A stretch of DNA of 64,000 nucleotides from Burkholderiales bacterium (GTDB lineage: Bacteria > Pseudomonadota > Gammaproteobacteria > Burkholderiales > Burkholderiaceae_C): the NCBI GenBank assembly GCA_028868825.1, contig JAGWTU010000007.1, positions 62,001 to 126,000 of the forward strand, given 5' to 3'. Of this stretch, positions 49,411 through 57,387 are shown in pieces. Every line of letters begins with the position of its first letter. Position 1 is the stretch's first letter. The position numbers were made by a program, and so were the translations under genes. The notes beneath the pieces are model-generated. The model was not told where the DNA came from. It ran no database searches and saw only the letters and a program-made list of their open reading frames with translations.

Positions 49411-49426
49411 GGTAAGTGTAGATATC
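49411..49426. promoter_or_regulatory. MobR operator-like repeat, site 2
   Basis: GGTAAGTGTAGATATC matches site 1 at 13 of 16 positions. It begins 31 bp after it (about three helical turns) and lies 58 bp upstream of the mobA ATG. Two in-phase sites suit dimer-dimer binding by a MarR protein. Confidence 0.6.
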
Positions 49427-49483
49427 ATTCGCCCGCGCCCCGGCAACCCGCTCATGGCGCCCATCCAAGCAAGGAGACCGGCG

Positions 49484-51394
49484 ATGCAGTTCTACAAGAA
49501 TGGCTTCAGGGGCGGCAACCCGGATGTCCGCGAGGCCGCGCCCAATCGCCGCAACCGCGGCGTCAACGAACCGCTGCCCGAGCAGGTCGACGTGCTGATC
49601 GCCGGCACCGGGCCGGCCGGCCTGTGCCTGGCGGCGCAGCTGGCGCAGTTCCCCGAGATCGAGACGATGATCGTCGAGCGCATGCCGTGCAACATCATCA
49701 AGGGCAAGGCCGACGGCATCAACACGCGCACGATGGAGATGTTCCAGGCCTTCGGCTTCGCCGACAAGGTCAAGCGCGAGACCTACTGGGTGAACCAGAC
49801 CGCCTTCTGGATGCCCGACCCCGTCAACCCCGGACACATCCAGCGCGTCGGTCGCGTGCAGGACGTGGCCGACGACAGCTCGGAAATGCCGCACATCCTG
49901 ATCAACCAGGCGCGGCTGCACGAGCTCTTCCTCGAGGTGATGAAGAACTCGGCTTCGCGCCTCGAGCCCGACTACAACTGGGAGGTCGTGGGCTTGACGG
50001 TCGACTCCACGACCGACGACCACCCGGTGACGGTGACTCTCAAGGACGCCAGCGGCGTGAACTGGTGGGCCACGCGGACGGTGCGGGCGAATTACGTCGT
50101 CGGCTGCGACGGCGCGCATTCGGCCGTGCGCAAGGCCATCGGCGGCGTGCTGCACGGCGACGCCGCGCACCAGGCCTGGGGCGTGATGGACATCCTCGCC
50201 AACACCGATTTCCCGGATGTGCGGCAGAAATGCCTCATCTCGTCGGCCAGCGAAGGCAATGTGCTGATCCTGCCGCGCGAGGGCGGCTACGTGTTCCGCA
50301 TGTACGTGGAGCTCGACAAGCTCAGGCCCGACGAGAAGGCGGCGAGCCGCAAGTTCACGCAGGAGGACATGATCGCGGCGGCGAACCGCATCATCCGGCC
50401 TTACACGCTCGATGTGAAGGAGGTCGTCTGGTGGTCGATCTACGACATCGGGCACAGCATCACCGACAAGTTCGACGACGTGCCCGAGGGCTCGAGCCGC
50501 CATCCCCGCGTCTTCACCGCCGGTGATGCCTGCCACACCCATTCGCCGAAGGCGGGGCAGGGGATGAACGTCTCGATGCAGGACACGTTCAATCTCGGCT
50601 GGAAGCTCGTCCATGTGCTCCAAGGTCGGGCCGACGCCGGCCTGTTGCGCAGCTATTCCCGGGAGCGGCTGACCGAAGCGAGGCGGCTGGTCGAGACCGA
50701 CCATGCATGGGCGCGGATCATGTCGGCGCCAACGACCCAGGCCGAACGGGACGGCACCGAGGAGCCGCGCATCATTCGCCAGTTCAAGCAGAACCTGGAA
50801 TTCACGGGCGGCACGGCGGTGAAATACGATCCGTCGCTGCTCGTCGCCGCCGCCACGCACCAGGCGCTCGCGCAGGGGCTGGAGATCGGACGCCGATTCC
50901 ATTCGGCGCCGGTCGTGCGCCTGGCCGACGCCAGGCCGATGCAGCTCGGTCATGCCGCCGAGGCCGACGCGCGCTGGCGCATCTACGCCTTTGCCGGGAG
51001 GGCGGACGGCTCGAACCCAGGTTCGGCGATCCACCGGCTGGCCGACTGGCTGGAGACCGATGCCCGCTCCCCGGTCGTCAGGCACCGGCGCAAGGACGAG
51101 GACATCGATGCGGTGATCGACTTCCGCGCCGTGTTTCAGCAGACCTTCGATCAGCTCGCTTTCGAGAACCTGCCGTCACTGCTCAAGCCCAAGACGGGCA
51201 AGCTGGGCTTGCAGGACTACGAAAAGGTGTTCTGCGTCGATCACAAGGGCGCCGGCGACATCTTCGAGATGCGCGGCATCGACCGCGACAGCGGATGCAT
51301 GGTGGTCGTGCGCCCGGACCAGTACATCGCGCATGTCCTGCCGCTGCACGGCTTCGACGAACTGGCAGCGTTCTTCGCCGGCTTCCTGAGGTGA
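49484..51394 (+). CDS. mobA: FAD-dependent aromatic hydroxylase, probably 3-hydroxybenzoate 4-monooxygenase MobA
   Basis: 636 residues. It has the FAD-binding GxGxxG (LIAGTGPAGLCLA, about 37-49), DG motif (VVGCDGAHSAVRKAIGG), GD motif (FTAGDACHTHSPKAGQGMN), and a C-terminal thioredoxin-like domain as in phenol 2-monooxygenase. Length and the divergent MarR gene fit MobA, which makes protocatechuate from 3-hydroxybenzoate; a phenol or other phenolic substrate is possible. AAGGAGA precedes the ATG at 49484. No ring-cleavage genes are nearby. Confidence 0.85.
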   Translation: MQFYKNGFRGGNPDVREAAPNRRNRGVNEPLPEQVDVLIAGTGPAGLCLAAQLAQFPEIETMIVERMPCNIIKGKADGINTRTMEMFQAFGFADKVKRETYWVNQTAFWMPDPVNPGHIQRVGRVQDVADDSSEMPHILINQARLHELFLEVMKNSASRLEPDYNWEVVGLTVDSTTDDHPVTVTLKDASGVNWWATRTVRANYVVGCDGAHSAVRKAIGGVLHGDAAHQAWGVMDILANTDFPDVRQKCLISSASEGNVLILPREGGYVFRMYVELDKLRPDEKAASRKFTQEDMIAAANRIIRPYTLDVKEVVWWSIYDIGHSITDKFDDVPEGSSRHPRVFTAGDACHTHSPKAGQGMNVSMQDTFNLGWKLVHVLQGRADAGLLRSYSRERLTEARRLVETDHAWARIMSAPTTQAERDGTEEPRIIRQFKQNLEFTGGTAVKYDPSLLVAAATHQALAQGLEIGRRFHSAPVVRLADARPMQLGHAAEADARWRIYAFAGRADGSNPGSAIHRLADWLETDARSPVVRHRRKDEDIDAVIDFRAVFQQTFDQLAFENLPSLLKPKTGKLGLQDYEKVFCVDHKGAGDIFEMRGIDRDSGCMVVVRPDQYIAHVLPLHGFDELAAFFAGFLR

Positions 51395-51452
51395 TGCGAC
51401 GGCGCTCGCGCGCGGCGGGCAACGGCAGCGCCCGCCGGCTCGCGGCGCGCCG

Positions 51453-51899
51453 TCAGGAATGGGCGCGCACCCAGGCCGCGAAGCGGGCCGCGTCCATCGC
51501 GCCCGAGGTGCGGGCGACCTCCACGCCTTGCTTGAAGATCGCGATCGTCGGAATGCCCCGGATGCCGTGACGTCTGGCCAGGTCGGGCTCCTCGTCGGTA
51601 TTCACCTTCGCGAACCGCCAGCGCGGCTCGAGCTCCTTCGCCACGCGCTCGTACACCGGGGCCATCGTGCGGCAGGGACCGCACCAGGGTGCCCAGAAGT
51701 CCACCACCAGGGGAATCCCGGCATTCGCCAGGTGCCTATCGATCGTCTCCGCCGTCAGGGCCACGGGATGACCGTCGAACAGCGGCTTGCCGCAGGAGCC
51801 GCAGTGCGCCTGGGCGGGATCGCCGCCCGCGGTGCGGTTTTTCTTGTGGCAATGCGGGCAGGCGATCACCGAGGGATCGGCTGCGGTCGGGTCGTTCAT
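51453..51899 (-). CDS. trxC: Thioredoxin 2 (TrxC)
   Basis: 148 residues. An N-terminal zinc finger (C14, C17, C33, C36 in CPHCHKKN and CGSCGKP) precedes the thioredoxin fold with WCGPC (C73, C76). This is TrxC, an oxidative-stress-inducible thiol reductant able to reduce protein disulfides and persulfides. It lies 12 bp after the methyltransferase gene on the same strand and so may be the last gene of the cyd transcription unit. Confidence 0.95.
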   Translation of the reverse strand: MNDPTAADPSVIACPHCHKKNRTAGGDPAQAHCGSCGKPLFDGHPVALTAETIDRHLANAGIPLVVDFWAPWCGPCRTMAPVYERVAKELEPRWRFAKVNTDEEPDLARRHGIRGIPTIAIFKQGVEVARTSGAMDAARFAAWVRAHS

Positions 51900-51911
51900 G
51901 GAGGGCTCCTT

Positions 51912-52541
51912 TCAAGACTGCTTGCGCGCGACGAGGCCGATGAGCGCCGAGCGGCCGTGGTGCTGCGAGCCCTCGGTCAGCTCGGCCTCGTATTCGCGCA
52001 GCTCGATGATGTCGAGAGTCTCAAACGCGCTGCGCAGCATCTCGGCGGTGTACAGGTGCGAGAGGATCGGAGGGCCACCGGTCTTGAACTCCAGTTGCCT
52101 GGGCGTGTAGCCCTGCAGGACGATCAATCCGCCCGGCTTGAGCGAGCCGACGATGTGCGCGAAGAGACGTTCGCGCAGCGGCGGATCGGCGAATTGCACG
52201 AAGATGGCAATCACCGCGTCGTAGGTCTCGTCGGGCCATGGCCAGCTGTCGCAATCGGCCACGCTGTAGGCGACCGCAACCCCGGCCTGCGCGGCGAGAG
52301 TCCGCGCCTTGGCGACGCCGATGTCGGCGATGTCGAAGGCTTCCACCTGGAGCCCCTGGCGCGCCAGCCAGACGCTGTTGCGCCCCTCGCCATCGGCCAC
52401 GCACAACACGCGGCCGCCCGGCGCGAGCAACGCGGCCTGCGCGCGCAGGTACTCGTTGGGTTCGCGGCCGAAGATGTAGCCCTCGGTGTCGAAGCGCCGG
52501 TTCCAGGTGGCGGCGGCGTCGGGGAAGGTCGGGTGGTTCAT
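51912..52541 (-). CDS. SAM-dependent methyltransferase (TehB/class I type)
   Basis: 209 residues. SAM-binding motif I is VLCVADGEGRNSVWLA, followed by motif II VEAFDIADIGVAKA and motif IV YDAVIAIFVQF. It resembles TehB-like and thiol-methyltransferase-like class I enzymes. The substrate is not decided by sequence. Its place between an SQR-like flavoprotein and trxC (gaps of 37 and 12 bp) hints at a chalcogen or thiol substrate, an inference from context. Confidence 0.8.
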   Translation of the reverse strand: MNHPTFPDAAATWNRRFDTEGYIFGREPNEYLRAQAALLAPGGRVLCVADGEGRNSVWLARQGLQVEAFDIADIGVAKARTLAAQAGVAVAYSVADCDSWPWPDETYDAVIAIFVQFADPPLRERLFAHIVGSLKPGGLIVLQGYTPRQLEFKTGGPPILSHLYTAEMLRSAFETLDIIELREYEAELTEGSQHHGRSALIGLVARKQS

Positions 52542-52578
52542 GTCGGCGTGGCCTCGGCAGTCGGGATGGGCGCGGATG

Positions 52579-53724
52579 CTAGCGATACCGGCGCAGGTAG
52601 TTCCACTCGAATCCGCGCTTGGCCCAGTGCAGCAGCCGCGACGCCGGCAGCAGCCCGTTGTGCCGCGGCGTGCGCCAGATCAGCGTGCCGCGGTCGAGCG
52701 CGTCGACGATGCACACCAGCTCGATCTTGAACGTCGCCTGCGCAGGCCTGCCGGCGAGGTCGCCGAGCGCATTGGCCGCGGCGGCCACCGCCTGCAGATC
52801 GGCCATGTGGGCCTGCTTGGGCATCCAGTCGGGGCCCGGAAAACTCCCCGCGTCGCCGACGACGTAGACGCGTTGGCGCCCCGGCACGCGGCCATGCGCG
52901 TCGGCCTGCAGCAGGCCGCCCGGCGATCGCGGCAGGCTCGTCGCATCGAACCAGGCGTTGCCCGTCATGCCGGGCATGAACAGGATCAGGTCGGCGGCGA
53001 ATTCGCCGCCCGCGGTCACCACCTTGCCGGCTTCGAAGCGCTCGATCTTGTGGCCCAGATGCGTGCGCACGCCGCGCCGCGCCATCTCGGCCAGCAGGTG
53101 CTGCACCGCCTGGGGCCCGAGGCGGTTGCCGGGCTCGGCCGAGGGGTTGAAGAAACAGAGCTCGAAGCGCTCGCGCCGCCCTTCGCGGCGCAGCTGCGCG
53201 TCGATGCCGAACAGGAACTCGAACATCGGCCCGCCGCGCACCGCCGTCGGCTCGTTCGGGTTGCCGGCGAAGCCGACGGCGATGGTGCCGCCCTGCATCT
53301 CGCGCAGGCGCTCGCGGATGCGCTCGGCCGCCGCGATGCCCTCGCAGGGCGTGATCGCGTGTTCGATGCCGGGCAGCTTCTTGATGAAGCGCCCGCCGGT
53401 GGCGATGACGAGCGCGTCGTTGACGACGTCGGCTCCGCTCGTGTGCACGACGCGGTCGTCGTCGCTCAGTCCGGTGACCTCGGCGGCGACGAAACGCACG
53501 CGCTGGCGGCGCAGGAAGTTCTGCAGCGGCACGATCAGGTCCTCGCGCGTGCGCAGCCCGCTCGGGATCCAGATGATGCCGGGCAGGTAATGCAGTTCGG
53601 CGCGCGGTGCGACCAGCGTGATCTCGGCCCGGGCGTCGCGCCGGCGCAGTTCGCGGATCGTCGACAGCGCGGCGAATCCGGCACCGAGCACGCAGATGCG
53701 CGCGCTCCCGGACGGGGCGCTCAC
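52579..53724 (-). CDS. SQR-like NAD(P)/FAD-dependent oxidoreductase
   Basis: 381 residues. Two Rossmann-type segments are present: CVLGAGFAALSTIRELRR (FAD) and a second region around GGTIAVGFAGNPNEPTAV. VYVVGDAGSFPGPDWMPKQAHMADLQA is the C-terminal FAD motif of sulfide:quinone oxidoreductase and NDH-2 proteins. Cysteines are at ICVLG, ITPCEGI, ELCFFNP and LVCIVD. The second catalytic cysteine of SQR (before GPxxE) is replaced: the segment reads PTAVRGGPMFE. So it is either an SQR variant or a different quinone reductase. GTG start overlaps the cydX stop (GTGA), tying it to cytochrome bd. Confidence 0.8.
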   Translation of the reverse strand: MSAPSGSARICVLGAGFAALSTIRELRRRDARAEITLVAPRAELHYLPGIIWIPSGLRTREDLIVPLQNFLRRQRVRFVAAEVTGLSDDDRVVHTSGADVVNDALVIATGGRFIKKLPGIEHAITPCEGIAAAERIRERLREMQGGTIAVGFAGNPNEPTAVRGGPMFEFLFGIDAQLRREGRRERFELCFFNPSAEPGNRLGPQAVQHLLAEMARRGVRTHLGHKIERFEAGKVVTAGGEFAADLILFMPGMTGNAWFDATSLPRSPGGLLQADAHGRVPGRQRVYVVGDAGSFPGPDWMPKQAHMADLQAVAAAANALGDLAGRPAQATFKIELVCIVDALDRGTLIWRTPRHNGLLPASRLLHWAKRGFEWNYLRRYR

Positions 53725-53846
53725 GCTGGCCCCCCGTCGTCGCCCGCGGCCTGGCTGCGGCCGGCCTCGTTCTCGCCCCACATCGCGTTCAGGATCGCCA
53801 GCAGGACGGCGAAGCCGACGCCCAGGACCCAGGCGAAATACCACAT
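53721..53846 (-). CDS. cydX: Cytochrome bd small subunit CydX
   Basis: 41 residues: MWYFAWVLGVGFAVLLAILN then AMWGENEAG. The MWYFAWxLG start, a single transmembrane helix and the conserved Glu (E25) are diagnostic of CydX, which stabilises the haem site of CydAB. AAGGAGAAT lies 7 nt before the ATG. The stop overlaps the GTG of the SQR-like gene. It is easily missed by automatic annotation because of its size. Confidence 0.95.
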   Translation of the reverse strand: MWYFAWVLGVGFAVLLAILNAMWGENEAGRSQAAGDDGGPA

Positions 53847-54017
53847 GCGCAATTCTCCTTCAGGTGTGCTTGTCGTCGCCGACGATGATGCGCGTGTCGC
53901 TCGCGTAGCGGTGCGGCGGGATCTCGAGATTCATCGATGCCGGCATGCAGGGTGAGGCAGGATCCGGTCCATGATCGCATTGCCGGGGGGTGGGGTGCGA
54001 AGTCGGTGGCCCGCACA

Positions 54018-55160
54018 TCAGTAGGCGGTGTGTTCGTTGGCGCGGATCTGCGCCAGCGTGACCTTGCCGCGCATCACGCGGTAGGCCCACGACGTGTAGA
54101 AGACGATCAGGGGCATGAAGATCAGCGTGGCCCAGAACATCAGCGCCAGTGTCAGGTGGCTCGAGACGCTGTCCCAGACGGTGAGGCTGGCGTCGGGCAT
54201 GCTCGACGACGGCATCACGAACGGGAACATCGAAGCGCCGGCGGTGCCGATGACGCCGGTGATGGCCAGCGCCGAGGCGACGAAAGCGGTCAGCGTGTGG
54301 CGCCGCGCCACCAGTGCCGCCGCCGCCAGCGCGCCGCCGACGCCGAGCGCCGGCAGCAGCCACAGCAGCGGCGCGCGGCCGTAGTTGGCGAACCAGGCGT
54401 CGGCGCTGCGCACGACGGTCTTGGCGAGCGGATCGGCGGCGGCGCCGGGGTCCATCGCCGAGGTGATCGCGTAGCCCTGGATCGATCCCAGCCGCAGCCA
54501 GATGCCGGCGGCGACGAAGGCCACCGCCATCACCAGCGCGGCGCCGACCGCGCCGCGCATGGCGCGCTGCTGGATCTGTCCCTCGGTGCGGTGCGCGAGG
54601 TAGGTTCCGCCGTGCATCGTGATCATCGCGCTGCTGACGACGCCGGCGAGCAGGCCGAACGGGTTCAGCAGTTGCCAGAAGCTGCCGGTGTAGGTCGACA
54701 CCAGGCGATCGTCGAAACCGAAGGGCACGCCCTGCAGCAGGTTGCCGAAGGCGACGCCGAAGATCAGCGGCGGCACGGCGCCGCCGATGAACAGGCCCCA
54801 GTCCCAGGTGCTGCGCCAGGCGGGGTGGTGGATCTTGCTGCGGTAGTCGAAACCCACGGGCCTGAAGAACAGCGCCCAGAGCACGGCCAGCATGGCCCAG
54901 TAGAAGCCGCTGAAGGCGGTGGCGTAGACGAGCGGCCAGGCGGCGAAGATCGCGCCGCCGCCGGTGATGAACCAGACCTGGTTGCCGTCCCAATGCGGGC
55001 CGACGGTGTTGATGACGACGCGGCGCTCGTCGTCGCCGCGGCCGACGAAGGGCAGCAGCGTGCCCACGCCCATGTCGTGGCCGTCCATGACGGCGAATCC
55101 CACCAGCAGCACGCCGACGAGCAGCCACCAGATCAGCTTGAGGGTCGAATAGTCGAGCAT
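54018..55160 (-). CDS. cydB: Cytochrome bd quinol oxidase subunit II CydB
   Basis: 380 residues with about eight transmembrane helices. Blocks include LKLIWWLLVGVLLVGFAVMDGHDMGVG at the N-terminus and VGPHWDGNQVWFITGGGAIFAAWP. It is the structural partner of CydA in the inner membrane. It lies 9 bp after cydA. The 170 bp between its end and cydX hold no clear gene. Confidence 0.98.
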   Translation of the reverse strand: MLDYSTLKLIWWLLVGVLLVGFAVMDGHDMGVGTLLPFVGRGDDERRVVINTVGPHWDGNQVWFITGGGAIFAAWPLVYATAFSGFYWAMLAVLWALFFRPVGFDYRSKIHHPAWRSTWDWGLFIGGAVPPLIFGVAFGNLLQGVPFGFDDRLVSTYTGSFWQLLNPFGLLAGVVSSAMITMHGGTYLAHRTEGQIQQRAMRGAVGAALVMAVAFVAAGIWLRLGSIQGYAITSAMDPGAAADPLAKTVVRSADAWFANYGRAPLLWLLPALGVGGALAAAALVARRHTLTAFVASALAITGVIGTAGASMFPFVMPSSSMPDASLTVWDSVSSHLTLALMFWATLIFMPLIVFYTSWAYRVMRGKVTLAQIRANEHTAY

Positions 55161-55169
55161 CGTGCGTCC

Positions 55170-56741
55170 TCAGGCCGGCGTCGAGGCGGCGCCATGCGCG
55201 GCCTCCTGGTCGTAGCGCCCGGTGCCCAGGCTGCCGGGCCCCTGGCGCGCGAACTTGATCATCAGGAACATCTCGACGACGAGCAGCAGCGTGTAGAAGC
55301 CGACGAAGCCGGCGAGCGAGCCGTACAGATTGGACGTCGCCAGCGTCGACACGCTCAGATTCGTCGGCAGCACGCCGTAGATGGTCCAGGGCTGGCGGCC
55401 GTACTCGGCCACGACCCAGCCGAGTTCGGCGGCAATCCAGGGAGCCGGCAGCATCCACAGCGCCCAGCGCAGCAGCCAGCGCTGGCGCCCGCAGCGGCCG
55501 CGCAGCGTGGACCAGAACGCGAGCGCGAACAGCGCCAGCATCGCGAAGCCCAGCGCGACCATGATGCGGAAGCTCCAGAACATCGGCGCGACGCGCGGGA
55601 TCGTGTCGGCGGCGGCGCGGTCGATCATCGCGGGCGTCGCCTGGCGCACGTCGGCGACGTATTTCTCGAGCAGCAGGCCGAAGCCGAGGTCGTCCTTGCT
55701 GCGCTCGAATTCGGCGCGCGCCTGCGCGTCGCCGCGGTCGCGGCGCAGCGCCTGCAGCGCGGTGACGGCGCCGATGCCGCGCACGATGCGCTCGCGGTTG
55801 CGGGCCTCGATCTCGACGATGCCGGGGATCTGCCGCGTCAGCGAGCGCGTGCCGATCAGCCCCATCAGCCAGGGCACGCTGACCTCCCAGTCGTTGCGCT
55901 GGTGTGCCGAGTCGATGCCGGCGATGAGCTTGAGCGAGGCCGGTGCCGGCTCGGTGTGCCACATCGCCTCGAGCGCGGCCATCTTGGTCTGCTGTGCCTC
56001 GCCCACGGTGTAGCCCGATTCGTCGCCGAGCACGATCACGCTGAGCGCCGAGGCCAGGCCGAAGGCCGCCGCGACGCGAAAGCTGCGGCGGGCGAATTCG
56101 ACGTTGCGCCCGCGCAGCAGATACCCGCTCGAGATCGCGAGCATGAACATCGCGCCGGTGACATAGCCGGCCGAGACGGTGTGGACGAACTTGGCCTGGG
56201 CATCGGGGTTGAAGACGACGGCCCAGAAGTCGGTCAGCTCCATGCGCATCGTCTGCTCGTTGAACGCGGCCCCGACCGGGTTCTGCATCCAGCCGTTGGC
56301 GATCAGGATCCACAGCGCCGACAGGTTGGTGCCCACCGCCATCAGCAGCGTCACCAGCAGGTGCCTGGGGCGCGAGAGGCGGTCCCAGCCGAAGAAGAAC
56401 AGGCCGATGAAGGTGCTCTCGAGGAAAAAGGCCATCAGCCCCTCGATCGCCAGCGGCGCGCCGAAGATGTCGCCGACGTAATGCGAGTAATAGGCCCAAT
56501 TGGTGCCGAACTGGAATTCGAGCGTGATGCCGGTCGTCACGCCGAGGGCGAAATTGATGCCGAAGAGCTTGCCCCAGTAGCGCGTCATGTCCTTCCAGAC
56601 GACCTGCCCGGTCATCACGTAGACGCTCTCCATGATCACGAGCAGCCAGACCATGCCCAGCGTCAGGGGCACGAACAGGAAGTGGTACAGCGCGGTGGTG
56701 GCGAACTGCAGCCGCGAGAGATCGACGAGCGACGGCGCCAT
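55170..56741 (-). CDS. cydA: Cytochrome bd quinol oxidase subunit I CydA
   Basis: 523 residues, as in E. coli CydA with the long quinol loop. H20 in ALYHFLFVPLTLG is a haem ligand. GRQPWTIYGVLPTNLS is the quinol-oxidase motif. It oxidises quinol and reduces O2 to water without pumping protons; bd oxidases resist inhibition by sulfide, cyanide and NO. The ATG overlaps the cydP stop (TGATG), so it depends on cydP translation. Confidence 0.98.
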   Translation of the reverse strand: MAPSLVDLSRLQFATTALYHFLFVPLTLGMVWLLVIMESVYVMTGQVVWKDMTRYWGKLFGINFALGVTTGITLEFQFGTNWAYYSHYVGDIFGAPLAIEGLMAFFLESTFIGLFFFGWDRLSRPRHLLVTLLMAVGTNLSALWILIANGWMQNPVGAAFNEQTMRMELTDFWAVVFNPDAQAKFVHTVSAGYVTGAMFMLAISSGYLLRGRNVEFARRSFRVAAAFGLASALSVIVLGDESGYTVGEAQQTKMAALEAMWHTEPAPASLKLIAGIDSAHQRNDWEVSVPWLMGLIGTRSLTRQIPGIVEIEARNRERIVRGIGAVTALQALRRDRGDAQARAEFERSKDDLGFGLLLEKYVADVRQATPAMIDRAAADTIPRVAPMFWSFRIMVALGFAMLALFALAFWSTLRGRCGRQRWLLRWALWMLPAPWIAAELGWVVAEYGRQPWTIYGVLPTNLSVSTLATSNLYGSLAGFVGFYTLLLVVEMFLMIKFARQGPGSLGTGRYDQEAAHGAASTPA

Positions 56742-56926
56742 CACGGGCGCACTCCCGTCGCCGCGGCGGGCGCGGGCTGCGCGAGGAGATGGGCCGCCGC
56801 GAGGTCGGCATCGACGTCGACGCCATCGGCGCGGACGAAGACCAGCCACAGCGCCGCGAGCAAGGCCAGCTTGATCGTGACGATGAGCGCGAGGTGGCGT
56901 GCGAGAGGGTGGGCGTGACGGGTCAT
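56741..56926 (-). CDS. cydP: Cytochrome oxidase small subunit CydP
   Basis: 61 residues with one transmembrane helix (LALIVTIKLALLAALWLVFV). This matches the CydP family found at the head of cydAB operons. AGGAAGG lies just before the ATG. Only about 12 bp separate the ATG from the sigma-54-like -12 element, so a transcript from that promoter would start almost at the ATG. Confidence 0.85.
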   Translation of the reverse strand: MTRHAHPLARHLALIVTIKLALLAALWLVFVRADGVDVDADLAAAHLLAQPAPAAATGVRP

Positions 56927-56938
56927 GGCCTTCCTGTA

Positions 56939-56953
56939 TCAAGACGCGTGCCA
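56939..56953 (-). promoter_or_regulatory. Sigma-54 (-24/-12) promoter of the cydPABX unit
   Basis: Minus strand TGGCACGCGTCTTGA: -24 element perfect (TGGCACG), -12 TTGA in place of TTGC. It is nearly identical to the ccoG promoter at 61837-61851. Four TGGCAG/CTGCC boxes lie 62-101 bp upstream, the right range for an enhancer-binding protein. Confidence 0.7.
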
Positions 56954-56974
56954 GCATCGGTGCTGGTGGTCAAG

Positions 56975-56988
56975 ATGATGGGAATCAA
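56975..56988 (-). promoter_or_regulatory. FNR/Anr-type box upstream of cydP
   Basis: On the minus strand TTGATTCCCATCAT matches the palindromic consensus TTGAT-N4-ATCAA at 9 of 10 positions. It lies about 50 bp before cydP. Low-oxygen activation of bd oxidase by FNR-type regulators is well known, so two inputs (oxygen and a sigma-54 activator) seem to meet here. Confidence 0.65.
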
Positions 56989-57014
56989 GGACTTGCGCTC
57001 GACCCGGTGCGCGA

Positions 57015-57054
57015 TGGCAGGTCCGCCGGCTGCCCGAACTGCCATCTCTGGCAG
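57015..57054. promoter_or_regulatory. Enhancer-like cluster of TGGCAG boxes (cyd region)
   Basis: TGGCAG at 57015-57020, CTGCC at 57030-57034, and the perfect palindrome CTGCCA-TCTC-TGGCAG at 57039-57054. The same hexamers cluster upstream of the two other sigma-54 promoters in this region. Confidence 0.6.
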
Positions 57055-57175
57055 GCGTCGGTGTGCCACGGCCGAGGTGCGCCCGGCGCTGGTCGGCGCT
57101 GCCTTAACGCAGATCAACGACAAGCGGCTGCTGCGCGCGCTCAATGCAGATGTCGCCTTTTTTGGGGAGCCAAAG

Positions 57176-57328
57176 ATGCATGCACTGAACGATCTCTTCA
57201 CGTCGGACGTCGGCCTCATGACCGTCGTGGGCATCGCCTTCATGCTCGGCATGGGCGTGTTCTTCGTGCGCTACTTCATCAAGCACATGCATGAAGACGA
57301 GGCCCGGGCGCGGGCCGCGAAGCGCTGA
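57176..57328 (+). CDS. DUF3149 small membrane protein
   Basis: 50 residues: MHALNDLFTSDVGLMTVVGI, then a transmembrane helix and a charged tail (IKHMHEDEARARAAKR). The NDLF-x-(S/T)-D-x-GLM start and single helix match the DUF3149 family of betaproteobacteria. Its function is unknown. It is divergent from the cyd unit and lies downstream of the TGGCAG cluster; a weak FNR half-site (TTAACGCAGATCAA) is at 57104-57117. Confidence 0.8.
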   Translation: MHALNDLFTSDVGLMTVVGIAFMLGMGVFFVRYFIKHMHEDEARARAAKR

Positions 57329-57387
57329 TGGGCTGAAGCGTATGTGCGCGCATGCGCCGGAGGCGTCGTGCGCTCCGGCCGCGCCTC

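Noticed and set aside
53860-53934. 24-codon ORF (MNLEIPPHRYASDTRIIVGD then DKHT) between cydB and cydX
   Set aside because: The residues look plausible, but no ribosome-binding site precedes either possible ATG and I know of no matching family. Conservation in other cyd operons would be needed.
57049-57063. A second sigma-54-like element on the plus strand, pointing at the DUF3149 gene
   Set aside because: TGGCAGGCGTC matches the ccoG promoter start, but the -12 reads GGTG instead of TTGC, so it is more likely part of the TGGCAG cluster.
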